Shown here piece after piece: positions 19,347 to 29,429 of a stretch of 64,000 nt of DNA. Source of the stretch: Globodera rostochiensis (taxonomy: Eukaryota > Nematoda > Chromadorea > Rhabditida > Heteroderidae); the NCBI GenBank assembly GCA_018350325.1, contig JAEVLN010000021.1:1240001-1304000 (forward strand). The letters run 5' to 3'. Every line of letters starts with the position of its first letter. Position 1 is the first letter of the stretch. Below the pieces are notes generated by a model. The model worked only from the letters and a program-made list of their open reading frames with translations. It did no database searches and was not told the DNA's origin. The position numbers and the translations under genes were made by a program.

Positions 19347-19511
19347 CTTTCCCCCCAATTTTTTTCCATTTTAACCGATTCCTAATTTGAACCTGTTTAA
19401 AATTTTAAACAAAATTAATTTACAAAAAGTTTACGCATTGAAATACGCTCTCTCAGAGGAGTAGTAACTCAAATGCTATTATTCCATTCTATGCCGCTTT
19501 ATTTTAATTTT
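19347..19511. other. Polinton right non-coding region
   Basis: AT-rich sequence between the tRNA-like element and the right TIR; nothing specific seen. Confidence 0.5.
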
Positions 19512-19562
19512 GCTGTGATCAGGTGGTTGTGTGCTGGGTTGGTAAAGGTTCGAATCCTGCTC
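19511..19562 (+). other. tRNA-like (A/B box) sequence in right TIR
   Basis: TGATCAGGTGG (19516-19526) and a perfect B box GGTTCGAATCC (19547-19557), pointing to the right terminus, mirror the left TIR arrangement. The pattern resembles the D and T arms of a tRNA-Ser/Leu with the middle missing. Confidence 0.4.
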
Positions 19563-19760
19563 AGGAAAATAATTTTGTAGGTTATAAAAAATAAATTTTA
19601 AAAAAAGTCGCGCAGAGCTATATGGTTGGGGAGAGTGTGGTTAGAGAGCTATATGGTTGGGGAGAGTGTGGTTAGAGAGCGGGGTGCTCTAACCCCCCTC
19701 CCCAACCCCATTTCCAATCATTGGAAAAAATCGATAAAAAAGGTGTTAATACTATGTAGT
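19512..19760 (-). repeat. Right terminal inverted repeat of Polinton
   Basis: Reverse complement of the left end, ending ACTATGTAGT at 19760. It differs by a tandem duplication of a ~31-bp segment (AGCTATATGGTTGGGGAGAG region, 19617-19680) that is single and diverged in the left copy. Confidence 0.9.
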
Positions 19761-19766
19761 AAAGCA
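19761..19766. other. Target site duplication AAAGCA, right copy of Polinton
   Basis: AAAGCA follows the right terminus and continues into the interrupted satellite module (TAAGTGGTTTTTTC). Confidence 0.93.
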
Positions 19767-22700
19767 TAAGTGGTTTTTTCAGAATAACTGAAACTATGTC
19801 CAGAACATTGATATCAATCCAATATCACGGAACTAAAGAGATTGATTAAAGTTCTAGCGGATGCAGAGAAAAATGCATTTATATATGTCCAAAACGACAT
19901 GAAATTCGAAGAATTGTTTGTTATCTTATGTTGGGGTGGTCGGATGTATACATAAATAAACTAATAGATTCCGCTTGTCGAGCTGAGTCTGAATCCGCAA
20001 AAATTTTAGGCCGGAAACCACATTGAAGAAAGTTACACACACCCACACATATATTTTTTAAGAAATAGTGTGCTAAAATAGAGAGTCAGATGGCGAGAGT
20101 AATTTGGACATCAACGCACCCCATCTAAAAATTGTTTTCGTTTAATTTCTTGAACATTATATTTATTGAAGAAATAGTGTGCTAAAAAGAGAGAGTCAGA
20201 CGGCGAGAGTAATTTGGACTCAACGCACCCCATCTAAACTTGTTTTAGTTTAATTTCTTGAACATTTTATTTTTTGAAGAAATAGTGTGCTAAAAAGAGA
20301 GAGTCAGACGGCTAGAGTAATTTGGACATCAACGCACCCCATCTAAAAATTGTTTTCGTTTAATTTCTTGAACATTTTTTTGAAGAAATAGTGTGCTAAA
20401 AAGAGAGAGTCAGACGGCGAGAGTAATTTGGACTCAACGCACCCCATCTAAAAATTGTTTTAGTTTAAATAACCAAAAAGTATGAAATATTGGCAATAAA
20501 ACAAGTTAAACTTTTCTAGAATTATATGAAGATGTGCCGATGAGACCGGATCATTAAATTTTGCCGATAGAATGCAATATTTTATGTATTGGTTTTTAGA
20601 ATTTAAAAAAGCATAAGTGGTTTTTTCAGAATAACTGAAACTATGTCCAGAACATTGATATCAATCCAATATCACGGAACTAAAGAGATTGATTAAAGTT
20701 CTAGCGGATGCAGAGAAAAATGCATTTATATATGTCCAAAACGACATGAAATTCGAAGAATTGTTTGTTATCTTATGTTGGGGTGGTCGGATGTATACAT
20801 AAATAAACTAATAGATTCCGCTTGTCGAGCTGAGTCTGAATCCGCAAAAATTTTAGGCCGGAAACCACATTGAAGAAAGTTACACACACCCACACATATA
20901 TTTTTTAAGAAATAGTGTGCTAAAATAGAGAGTCAGATGGCGAGAGTAATTTGGACATCAACGCACCCCATCTAAAAATTGTTTTCGTTTAATTTCTTGA
21001 ACATTATATTTATTGAAGAAATAGTGTGCTAAAAAGAGAGAGTCAGACGGCGAGAGTAATTTGGACTCAACGCACCCCATCTAAAAATTGTTTTAGTTTA
21101 ATTTCTTGAACATTTTATTTTTTGAAGAAATAGTGTGCTAGAAAGACAGAGTCAGGCGGCTAGAGTAATTTGGACATCAACGCACCCCATCTAAAAATTG
21201 TTTTCGTTTAATTTCTTGAACATTATATTTTTTGAAGAAATAGTGTGCTAAAAAGAGAGAGTCAGACGGCGAGAGTAATTTGGACTCAGCGCACCCCATC
21301 TGAAAATTGTTTTAGTTTAATTTCTTGAACATTTTATTTTTTGAAGAAATAGTGTGCTAAAAAGAGAGAGTCAGATGGCGAGAGTAATTTGGACTCAACG
21401 CACCCCATCTAAAATTGTTTTAGTTAAAATAACCAAAAAGTAGGAAATATTGGCAATAAAACAAGTTAAACTTTTCTAGAAATATATGAAGATGTACCGA
21501 TGAGACCGGATCATTAAATTCTGCCGATAGAATGCAATATTTTATGTATTGGTTTTTAGAATTTAAAAAAGCATAAGTGGTTTTTTCAGAATAACTGAAA
21601 CTATGTCCAGAACATTGATATCAATCCAATATCACGGCACTAAAGAGATTGATTAAAGTTCTAGCGGATGCAGAGAAAAATGCATTTATATATGTCAAAA
21701 ACGACATGAAATTCGAAGAATTGTTTGTTATCTTATGTTGGGGTGGTCGGATGTATACATAAATAAACTAATAGATTCCGCTTGTCGAGCTGAGCCTGAA
21801 TCCGCAAAAATTTTAGGCCGGAAACCACATTGAAGAAAGTTACACACACCCACACATATATTTTTTAAGAAATAGTGTGCTAAAATAGAGAGTCAGATGG
21901 CGAGAGTAATTTGGACATCAACGCACCCCATCTAAAAATTGTTTTCGTTTAATTTCTTGAACATTATATTTATTGAAGAAATAGTGTGCTAAAAAGAGAG
22001 AGTCAGACGGCGAGAGTAATTTGGACTCAACGCACCCCATCTAAAAATTGGTTTAGTTTAATTTCTTGAACATTATATTTTTTGAAGAAATAGTGTGCTA
22101 AAAAGAGAGAGTCAGACGGCGAGAGTAATTTGGACTCAACGCACCCCATCTAAAAATTGTTTTAGTTTAATTTCTTGAACATTTTATTTTTTGAAGAAAT
22201 AGTGTGCTAGAAAGACAGAGTCAGGCGGCTAGAGTAATTTGGACATCAACGCACCCCATCTAAAAATTGTTTTCGTTTAATTTCTTGAACATTATATTTT
22301 TTGAAGAAATAGTGTGCTAAAAAGAGAGAGTCAGACGGCGAGAGTAATTTGGACTCAACGCACCCCATCTAAAAATTGTTTTAGTTTAATTAACCAAAAA
22401 GTACGAAATATTGGCAATAAAACAAGTTAAACTTTTCTAGAAATATATGAAGATGTGCCGATGAGACCGGATCATTAAATTTTGCCGATAGAATGCAATA
22501 TTTTATGTATTGGTTTTTAGAATTTAAAAAAGCATAAGTGGTTTTTTCAGAATAACTGAAACTATGTCCAGAACATTTTATATCAATCCAATATCACGGC
22601 ACAAAAGAGAATGATTAAAGTTCTAGCGGATGCAGAGAAAAATGCATTTATATATGTCAAAAACGACATGAAATTCGAAGAATTGTTTATTATCTTATGT

Positions 22701-24067
22701 TGGGGTGGTCGGATGTATACATAAATAAACTAAAAGATTCCGCTTGTCGAGCTGAGTCTGAATCCGCAAAAATTTTAGGCCGGAAACCACATTGAAGAAA
22801 GTTACACACACCCACACATATATTTTTTTGAAGAAATAGTGTGCTAAAAAGAGAGAGTCAGATGGCGAGAGTAATTTGGACTCAACGCACCCCATCTAAA
22901 AATTTGTTTTAGTTTAATTTCTTGAACATTTTATTTTTTGAAGAAATAGTGTGCTAAAAAGAGAGAGTCAGACGGCGAGAGTAATTTGGACATCAACGCA
23001 CCCCATCTAAAAATTGTTTTCGTTTAATTTCTTGAACATTATATTTTTTGAAGAAATAGTGTGCTAAAAAGAGAGAGTCAGACGGCGAGAGTAATTTGGA
23101 CTCAACGCACCCCATCTAAAAATTGTTTTAGTTTAATTTCTTGAACATTTTATTTTTTGAAGAAATAGTGTGCTAAAAAGAGAGAGTCAGACGGCGAGAG
23201 TAATTTGGACATCAACGCACCCCATCTAAAAATTGTTTTCGTTTAATTTCTTGAACATTATATTTTTTGAAGAAATAGTGTGCTAAAAAGAGAGAGTCAG
23301 ACGGCGAGAGTAATTTGGACTCAACGCACCCCATCTAAAAATTGTTTTAGTTTAATTAACCAAAAAGTATGAAATATTGGCAATAAAACTAGTTAAACTT
23401 TTCTAGAAATATATGAAAATGTGCCGATGAGACCGGATCATTAAATTCTGCCGATAGAATGCAATATTTTATGTATTGGTTTTTAGAATTTAAAAAGGCA
23501 TAAGTGGTTTTTTCAGAATAACTGAAACTATGTCCAGAACATTGATATCAATCCAATATCACGGCACTAAAGAGATTGATTAATGTTCTAGCGGATGCAG
23601 AGAAAAATGCATTTATATATGTCAAAACGACATGAAATTCGAAGAATTGTTTGTTATATTATGTTGGGGTGGTCAGATGTATACATTAATAAACTAATAG
23701 ATTCCGCTTGTCGAGCTGAGTCTGAATCCGCGAAAATTTTAGGCCGGAAACCACATTGAAGAAAGTTACACACACCCACACATATATTTTTTGAAGAAAT
23801 AGTGTGCTAAAAGAGAGAGTCAGATGGCGAGAGTAATTTGGACATCAACGCACCCCATCTAAAAATTGTTTTCGTTTAAATTCTTGAACATTATATTTTT
23901 TGAAGAAATAGTGTGCTAGAAAGACAGAGTCAGGCGGCTAGAGTAATTTGGACATCAACGCACCCCATCTAAAAATTGTTTTCGTTTAATTTCTTGAACA
24001 TTATATTTATTGAAGAAATAGTGTGCTAAAATAGAGAGTCAGATGGCGAGAGTAATTTGGACATCAA

Positions 24068-24073
24068 CGCACC
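24068..24073. other. Target site duplication CGCACC, left copy of palindromic element
   Basis: CGCACC of the satellite unit (normally ...AACGCACCCCATCTAAA) ends where the palindrome begins, and is repeated at 33833-33838 where the satellite resumes. A 6-bp duplication as in Polintons. Confidence 0.9.
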
Positions 24074-24076
24074 AGA

Positions 24077-24121
24077 AGTGTTGAACCCACAATCCCGGTG
24101 TAAAATCTCGACCTCTCGACA
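24077..24121 (-). other. tRNA-like sequence at left terminus of palindrome
   Basis: Mirror image of 33785-33829: A-box-like TGTCGAGAGG and B-box-like GGTTCAACAC pointing outwards, only a few bases from the terminus. Confidence 0.3.
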
Positions 24122-24229
24122 CAACCCCCTTCCTCCCTCACAAACCGATCCACGAAAAGATATTAAATTTTATTTTTTTGCAATGGGCGGAGCGGTATCT
24201 GATCAATATAAAACCTATAAAAACAATCG

Positions 24230-24860
24230 GTATCATTCGAGAAAAGAAAAACCGTCCGGGTATCGTCCGGGTCAAAACTGTCCGGGTACCCATACCTATT
24301 GGAGGGGTCAGATCCTTTGATCATGCCGCCCAAGCCAAAACTTATTGGAGGGGTCCGACCCTTTGATCATGCCGCCCACAAGGCCAAAACCGCCCGGGTA
24401 TAGCCCGGGCCAAAACCGCCCGGGTATAGCCCGGGTCAAAATCGCCCGGGTCGATTCTTTGAACTCACCGCCACTAAGCCCAAACCTATTGGAGGGGTCG
24501 GGTCCTTTGATCTTACCGCCCCAAGCCAAAACCTATTGGAGGGGTCGGTATTTTTGAACTCACCGCCCAAAAGCGAGCGGTTAATTCAGTCTCAAACAAA
24601 CCGCCCGGGTATAGCCCGGGTCAAAACCTAGCGGGTACTAAAACCGAGCGGCCTTTGATCTTGCCGCCCTAAGCCAAAAACCTATTGGAGGGGTCGGGGT
24701 CTTTGATCATGCCGCCCCAAACCAAAACCTATTGGGACCTTTGAACATGCCGCCCCAAACCAAAACCCATTGGAGAAACCCTTTGATCATGCCGCCCACA
24801 AAACCAGACACCAAAAGCGAGACAATTCAGTCCCAAACAAACCGCGCGGGGTTAGCGTAT
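24230..24860. repeat. Subterminal GC-rich degenerate repeats, left arm
   Basis: Interspersed copies of two motifs, CCGCCCGGGTATAGCCCGGG and CTATTGGAGGGGTC followed by CCTTTGATCATGCCGCCC. They are irregularly spaced and open in several frames but do not resemble a protein. Probably subterminal binding sites of the element. Confidence 0.8.
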
Positions 24861-24874
24861 TATTATTACTAAGT

Positions 24875-25060
24875 ATGACAAACAGTATGACTATGCATGA
24901 CAAATAGATGACAAAGGACGACTAAGGCATGATAAAAGGTGAACATTTATGACAAACTGTATGACAAAATATAACATACGCATGAACCGGCAAATGATGA
25001 CAATAATATGACAATAACGACTATGATGAGGATGACAGCGATTGTTAATGATGATTAGGC
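24875..25060. repeat. ATGACAAA-rich stretch, left arm
   Basis: Many irregular repeats of ATGAC(A/T)A (for example TATGACAAACTGTATGACAA). Non-coding. Mirrored at 32846-33031. Confidence 0.7.
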
Positions 25061-25544
25061 AATTCCCTTTTGTTACCCGTACTATCAATAAGAGGTCTAC
25101 AAAACCTATCTAGTCTGTGAATTTTGATCTGTTTGTTACAAACGATATAACATTTGAAAGAGGAGATTTTTCTGTACAAAATTACTTCACAAATACTTTT
25201 TTAAGGACCAGTGAACGATACTATGTGCTCTCAATGTAAAAAGGGTATTGGCACTGAAAAACGCGAAGTTAAAGTAATCCATTAATTAACACCGAGATCC
25301 AAGCCTATTGAATGTTTTTACAAAAAATGCCCGGATTACACACAACTACAAACTAAAAGCTTAATTAAATTAGTCCCCAAAACCCATTGGGCACATTGCC
25401 AAATCAATTTTCCCTCCCCCGCCACTCAAGGTCATTCGGCACCTGTCAATCAAACTTTCTCCGCGCACCAAAAATTTCCGACTGACCTGTCAATCAAACT
25501 TCCGCCGCTCAAAAGTTGCAACAAAAACATTTGGAAAATCGATT
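25061..25544. other. Non-coding part of left arm with TGATTGACAG sites
   Basis: No gene. It contains two exact TGATTGACAG motifs (reverse strand, 25443-25452 and 25487-25496) close to the 3' end of TBP. Confidence 0.6.
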
Positions 25545-26084
25545 TCACTTTTGTGACATTTTTAAATAAGGCATAATGTGATAGTACATTTCATGAATTT
25601 CTTCAATATTTTTTTCTCCCGTTATTACCACTTTGCCCGTCCAAAAAATTAAGGCAGTCAATCTTTTTCCTCTTTTGTAGTTTAGACCACAAAAAATTTC
25701 AGGCTCATAAAAACTATTTTTGGGACGAATTTTTCGAAATTCATTTAGATCAATTTGCCGTCCAAAATTAAAAGTGGTAACAACATTTTCAATTAGATGC
25801 CCGGTGTAAAAAACACTGGGACATCCCGAGAATTTAACAATTTCAACAAATTTTCTTATCGCTTTTTCGCAATCTTCCAAATTTTTGGTACCCAAACAAA
25901 TTATTTTTCCAGACTCCCATAATAAAGCAGTGGATTTTATAGGATTTTCAGATTTTAAAATTGCCGCCTTAAATTTTCGGGGATTATACTTATATTTGCA
26001 ATCATTAATCGATAATGAAGAGAGGTCAATCTCAACTCCCAAATTGGCGACAGCAACGATATTGACAATGATAGGTTTTTGCAT
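25545..26084 (-). CDS. tbp: TATA-box-binding protein, left arm copy
   Basis: 179 aa, two TBP repeats: KYNPRKFKAAI and ALLWESGKIICLG in the first, FYEPEIFCGLNY and ALIFWTGKVVITG in the second. The intercalating aromatic positions are F38, W56, F131 and F147. I chose the ATG at 26084 because TATATAAAGG (26122-26113) lies 28 nt upstream of it and inside the longer frame that starts at 26138, and because the shorter protein begins right at the TBP core. It is a different lineage from the Polinton TBP, with recognisable but low identity. Identical to the right arm copy. Its likely role is TATA recognition for the element's genes. Confidence 0.92.
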   Translation of the reverse strand: MQKPIIVNIVAVANLGVEIDLSSLSINDCKYKYNPRKFKAAILKSENPIKSTALLWESGKIICLGTKNLEDCEKAIRKFVEIVKFSGCPSVFYTGHLIENVVTTFNFGRQIDLNEFRKIRPKNSFYEPEIFCGLNYKRGKRLTALIFWTGKVVITGEKNIEEIHEMYYHIMPYLKMSQK

Positions 26085-26112
26085 TTTGAACCAAATAATC
26101 AATCGATTTTTT

Positions 26113-26122
26113 CCTTTATATA
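26113..26122 (-). promoter_or_regulatory. TATATAAAGG box of left TBP gene
   Basis: Identical to the box before the Polinton minor capsid gene. It decides the start at 26084. Confidence 0.65.
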
Positions 26123-26203
26123 GGCAAAAATATTTCAAGGACGCATTGTTATTCGACTGAGGATTAAATAGGTCAAGGCCACCATATCAAAGACATTCAA
26201 AAA

Positions 26204-26410
26204 CAGATGACTCACAAATTATTTTGAAATCAAAATAATTGGTGACTCACAAAAGTATTACGAAATCTTTAAGATTGATGACTCACAAATTATTTCGCAA
26301 TCACCTGTCAATCAAAATAATTGATGACTCACAAATTATTTCGCAATCACCTGTCAATCAAAATAATTGATGACTCACAAATTATTTCGCAATTTATCAC
26401 CTGTCAACCA
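26204..26410. promoter_or_regulatory. Enhancer-like repeat array, left arm
   Basis: Five TGACTCA motifs (AP-1/bZIP consensus) start at 26208, 26243, 26279, 26325 and 26371. They are interleaved with TGATTGACAG (PBX-MEIS composite motif, reverse strand) at 26305-26314 and 26351-26360 and a variant at 26401. The last units repeat with a 46-bp period. The array lies between the divergent TBP and pX genes. Confidence 0.6.
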
Positions 26411-27253
26411 AATTAAAAATTTTGGTGTTTGATGCTGAAGTGAAAAGAGGTGAACAAAAATAGGTGAAAGAGGTGAACACAAAATTGTTGAAAAGAGGTG
26501 AAATCGGGTGAAATTTCACCTAAAAGTATATAGAGCACGCGTTTTATGGAGGTAGTATGCATAAAAATTTCAGACTTAAACACAGAGGAGATTTTGTGTT
26601 GGTTAACCAAAACAAAAGACTACAGGACCCATTGCCAAATCCAAAATACCTCAGGTTGATCTCGTCAATCAAACCCTCCACTCCCGCTCAACTTTAGAAT
26701 TTCAATCAACACTAATTGAATTAAGCCACAGAAAAATTTGCAAATTTTATGAGAACTCTCGCAACATTTTAAGACCACCAAACAAAAACATTTGAACTTC
26801 GCCACACCAAAACCAACACATATTGCCGAAAACAAATCGATTTCCCCCGCCTCTCAAACAGATTTCATCAACTGTCAATCATAAATGGTTTTCGGCGCAA
26901 AAAAAAACATTTGGGTTTGCAACAAGTTTTCAACCAGCGGACTTGGTATACGAATTATAAGGAGGGTGACAAATATGAGAAGAATCTTAAAACACGGTGT
27001 ATTAAGGGCAGGAACATCGGCAAGAGAATGTGAGAAAAGGTCTGAATTTTAAAAATTATTATCAGAATTATGCGAAATGATGGTCGGCAAAATTAAATTG
27101 GATACTAAAATGATGGTCCGAAAAGAGAATAAAATGACAAATGAAAAGCAGTACAAGAAATCTGAGAATGACAGTCAAAAGTATGAGAATATTAGGGAAA
27201 AAGGTGAACCATATAAACCTATAAAAGCAAATTCAAAAACAAAACATGAAGAA
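26411..27253. other. Non-coding region before left pX-like gene
   Basis: Repeated GGTGAA/TTCACC motifs (26450-26520) and a CTATATACTTTT-type stretch also seen in the spacer. Further TGATTGACAG at 26872-26881. A frame is open from 27077 but the upstream part has no resemblance to the family. Confidence 0.55.
27212..27227 (+). promoter_or_regulatory. Double TATA box before left pX-like gene
   Basis: TATAAACCTATAAAAG, i.e. TATAAA twice, 27-42 nt before the ATG at 27254. Confidence 0.5.
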
Positions 27254-27601
27254 ATGTACCAATTTAGCTCTCAAGTAAGCAACAATACAGCATTTCTGAA
27301 AAAGCTAGCCTCCAACAGTTCAGACCGAAAGAAAAACGAATTAATCGAATCTGCAACTACCGATCAAATTTTGGCAATCGTTGAAATTTGTGTAAACATT
27401 TTGAGTTTTAATTTCAAACTTAATAAAAGCCAAAAACAAAAACTTATCCAGTACGCAGATTTTTACAGGGCTATTGCCAGATCACGTTCAGAAAAAACAG
27501 CAAGAAAAGCAATACAGCAGGGAAGCGGAATAGCATTGGGAGCGATCTTAGTCCCGATTTTAAGCGTTCTAGCTCAAAATTTGTTAGAAAAAATCATATG
27601 A
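27254..27601 (+). CDS. pX-like protein, left arm copy
   Basis: 115 aa from the ATG at 27254, nearly the same length as the 118-aa Polinton homologue. It shares the core (VEICVNILSFNFKL, then RAIARSRSEKTARKAI) and a C-terminal Gly-containing hydrophobic segment (GSGIALGAILVPILSVL). The frame is open from 27077 but the additional residues are Lys-rich without similarity and would put the TATA boxes inside the gene. The stop overlaps the start of the next gene. Function as in the Polinton copy: small virion protein, inferred. Confidence 0.8.
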   Translation: MYQFSSQVSNNTAFLKKLASNSSDRKKNELIESATTDQILAIVEICVNILSFNFKLNKSQKQKLIQYADFYRAIARSRSEKTARKAIQQGSGIALGAILVPILSVLAQNLLEKII

Positions 27602-28476
27602 AGTTTGCAAAGAAAATGACAATGGTCCCGGAGGCGGAATACCATGCATTATTAAATTCGCTCAGGGGCGGAGATTATTTGCAAAATGAAAAGGCAGCGT
27701 TGGATGCAAAGATTATGCAAAATTTAGAAGATCCGACAATAAGTGAAGATCTTAAAGCGAGTAGACATAGTTGGCTTTATAAGGAGCGAAGAATGATAAA
27801 AAGAATGGTTGATAATAGACCGCAAAGAGTTGTGATTGTTAACCAAAATGCGGCATCTAATGTTGCACCATATTTGGGGGTTAGTCAGCCGAATAGCCAG
27901 GCAACCGAGGAGCCAAAAAAATTCATAGTGCCTACAAAAAGGCTCAGAAGGGAAGAAAACGAAAGTGAAGAAGTTGATAAAAACTTGAGAGATGAAAATG
28001 CGAGGGAGGTGATCCAATCTTCATTAATTGAAGAGGAAGTTCCACTCGAATTACACTCCCCAGTTTCTTCAGAAACATCATCAATTTTTAAAACACCAGA
28101 AAAATTGCGCAGTACTACGATCATTCACCCAAACTTTTTGGGGGATCTTTTTAATTATGTATCTAAAAACAAGGATACATTTAAAATAACGGCAATGGGG
28201 AAAGTTCAATCTAATAAAAATCTGCCAATTGACGATAGTAATTATAGGAACGTCTTGAGATATCTTGCTGGAGAAGAGGTCGACACACCCCGAGGAGCGA
28301 AATTTCTAAAAGATCGGCTCTTAAAAGATGCGACAATACGAGAAATGGTTGACAGGTCAAACGCCATGTGGGGAAAAGGTAAAAACGTTTTTATTAAAGA
28401 CAACCCTATAAAAACTACCGGAACATTGCAGCAGAAGAAAAAACCATTTAAGCCAACATTATGGGCAAGGCTATAG
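27598..28476 (+). CDS. VPE protein of unknown function, left arm copy
   Basis: 292 aa. It starts with MTMVPEAEYHALL, the VPE-x-x-Y signature, has a charged disordered middle with a Glu-rich part, then a folded segment (HPNFLGDLFNYVSKNKDTF region) and ends with KKKPFKPTLW. The Polinton 245-aa protein has the same beginning and end and the same position directly after the pX-like gene. Intact. Confidence 0.78.
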   Translation: MKFAKKMTMVPEAEYHALLNSLRGGDYLQNEKAALDAKIMQNLEDPTISEDLKASRHSWLYKERRMIKRMVDNRPQRVVIVNQNAASNVAPYLGVSQPNSQATEEPKKFIVPTKRLRREENESEEVDKNLRDENAREVIQSSLIEEEVPLELHSPVSSETSSIFKTPEKLRSTTIIHPNFLGDLFNYVSKNKDTFKITAMGKVQSNKNLPIDDSNYRNVLRYLAGEEVDTPRGAKFLKDRLLKDATIREMVDRSNAMWGKGKNVFIKDNPIKTTGTLQQKKKPFKPTLWARL

Positions 28477-28653
28477 ATAAGATGTTTAAAAAAGTTTAAT
28501 ATAATTTTGAATCTCCAACTTATAGCAGTTGCAAGGACTTTTAATTAGAGAAATTATAAACCCTGGAGTATAAAAAAGGAAAAGACAATCTTGCTAGGCG
28601 GGAAGGATATTTTGATAGCGTTAATTTAATTAAAGATTCCGATTTTATGCGAA
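28477..28653. other. Short gap between VPE and FLYWCH genes
   Basis: AT-rich intergenic sequence between convergent genes. No feature seen. Confidence 0.5.
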
Positions 28654-28878
28654 TTAATTTAATTCATTTTCAATTTGCAATAAAATTGGGTCTGGGGCGT
28701 GATTGTGGTTTCGCGTAAGAATAAATTTCTCATCCCCCTCGAACCCCCACCCCTCACAACCATATCTAAACCATTCACACTTCCACCATGTCTTGAATTT
28801 TGTTGACTTATGTTTATAATATCGATAACCATCGCAAAATTTCCCCTTTCCATCTTTTATTGTGTTTAATTTTGACAT
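28654..28878 (-). CDS. FLYWCH-type zinc finger protein, small
   Basis: 74 aa: an aromatic-rich domain with CDGYRYYKHKS, WWKCEWFRYGC and RNHNHAPD. The zinc ligands C34, C41, H58 and H60 match the FLYWCH/MULE-transposase zinc finger that binds DNA or protein. The reading frame begins in the spacer and crosses 28790 into the left arm, showing that spacer and left arm are the original arrangement. It may be a complete one-domain protein or a fragment of a longer one. Confidence 0.6.
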   Translation of the reverse strand: MSKLNTIKDGKGKFCDGYRYYKHKSTKFKTWWKCEWFRYGCEGWGFEGDEKFILTRNHNHAPDPILLQIENELN

Positions 28879-29115
28879 TTTTTTTTATTTTGCATATTAC
28901 CCTCTACAACACGTGCCCTATATACTTTTTGGTGAACTTTCACCAGATTTCACCTTTTTCACCTATTTGAATTTCACCTTTATACCATTTGAGGTTCATC
29001 CTTTTGTGTTTCACACTCATAACATTTTTTGATATAACTAACGCTGGCCATACACGTATGGTAAGCTATAGAAAGTATTTATTAGATGGGCTAGGAAAGG
29101 GTATTATTAAAGTCT
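28791..29115. other. Central spacer of the palindrome
   Basis: 325 bp of single-copy sequence between the arms. It contains the N-terminal half of the FLYWCH frame and, at 28916-28975, CTATATACTTTTTGGTGAAC plus TTTCACC repeats that resemble the GGTGAA-rich stretch of the arms (31374-31460). Confidence 0.85.
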
Positions 29116-29252
29116 CATGGTGGAAGTGTGAATGGTTTAGATATGGTTGTGAGGGGTGGGGGTTCGAGGGGGATGAGAAATTTATTCTTACGCGAAACCA
29201 CAATCACGCCCCAGACCCAATTTTATTGCAAATTGAAAATGAATTAAATTAA
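29116..29252 (+). pseudogene. Truncated FLYWCH zinc finger, right arm
   Basis: Encodes the last 44 residues of the left-arm FLYWCH protein (from WWKCEWF to the end). The N-terminal half is replaced by spacer sequence. A fused open frame from 28989 uses a TTG start and has no support. Confidence 0.7.
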
Positions 29253-29429
29253 TTCGCATAAAATCGGAATCTTTAATTAAATTAACGCTATCAAAATATC
29301 CTTCCCGCCTAGCAAGATTGTCTTTTCCTTTTTTATACTCCAGGGTTTATAATTTCTCTAATTAAAAGTCCTTGCAACTGCTATAAGTTGGAGATTCAAA
29401 ATTATATTAAACTTTTTTAAACATCTTAT
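29253..29429. other. Short gap in right arm
   Basis: Mirror of 28477-28653; nothing seen. Confidence 0.5.

Larger units (their letters stand above)
2526..19760 (+). mobile_element. Polinton/Maverick virus-like DNA transposon, 17.2 kb
   Basis: The borders are exact: inverted termini ACTACATAGTATTAACACC, a 6-bp AAAGCA duplication and satellite sequence continuous across the insertion. The content is the full Polinton set: protein-primed polymerase B, DDE integrase with chromodomain, FtsK/HerA-type packaging ATPase, adenain-like protease, major capsid and minor capsid. Extra cargo is a RING finger, thymidine kinase and a TATA-binding protein. Polymerase, TK and the 11,995-12,502 gene have small introns, while the morphogenesis genes are intronless. 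Polymerase and minor capsid carry frame breaks, so this copy is probably no longer autonomous, although most other frames are intact. Confidence 0.96.
19761..24073 (+). repeat. Satellite array between the two elements
   Basis: It resumes the long module interrupted at 2525. Long ~430-bp modules begin near 20471, 21430, 22393 and 23358, separated by groups of three to six short ~109-bp units. The short units come in two alternating types: GGACTCAACG with GTTTTAG, and GGACATCAACG with GTTTTCG. No genes; short open frames starting MGCVESK are by-products of the repeat. Confidence 0.95.
24074..28790 (+). repeat. Left arm of the palindrome
   Basis: Exact inverted counterpart of 29116-33832 (paired coordinates sum to 57906). 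The only mismatch I noticed is T at 26488 versus C at 31418 (expected A). It runs uninterrupted into the spacer through the FLYWCH open frame, so this arm is the probable original. Confidence 0.95.

Noticed and set aside
2526..19760. Viral fusogen or envelope gene in the Polinton
   Set aside because: I looked for a large glycoprotein-like frame, as known in some nematode Mavericks, and found none; only an 82-aa single-pass protein is present.
24057..24557. Overlapping open frames in the subterminal GC-rich repeats of the palindrome (and mirror copies)
   Set aside because: They follow degenerate repeats, change frame freely and show no protein-like conservation.
28989..29252. Apparent signal peptide fused to the FLYWCH domain
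   Set aside because: It starts at TTG, not ATG, and is created by the palindrome junction.
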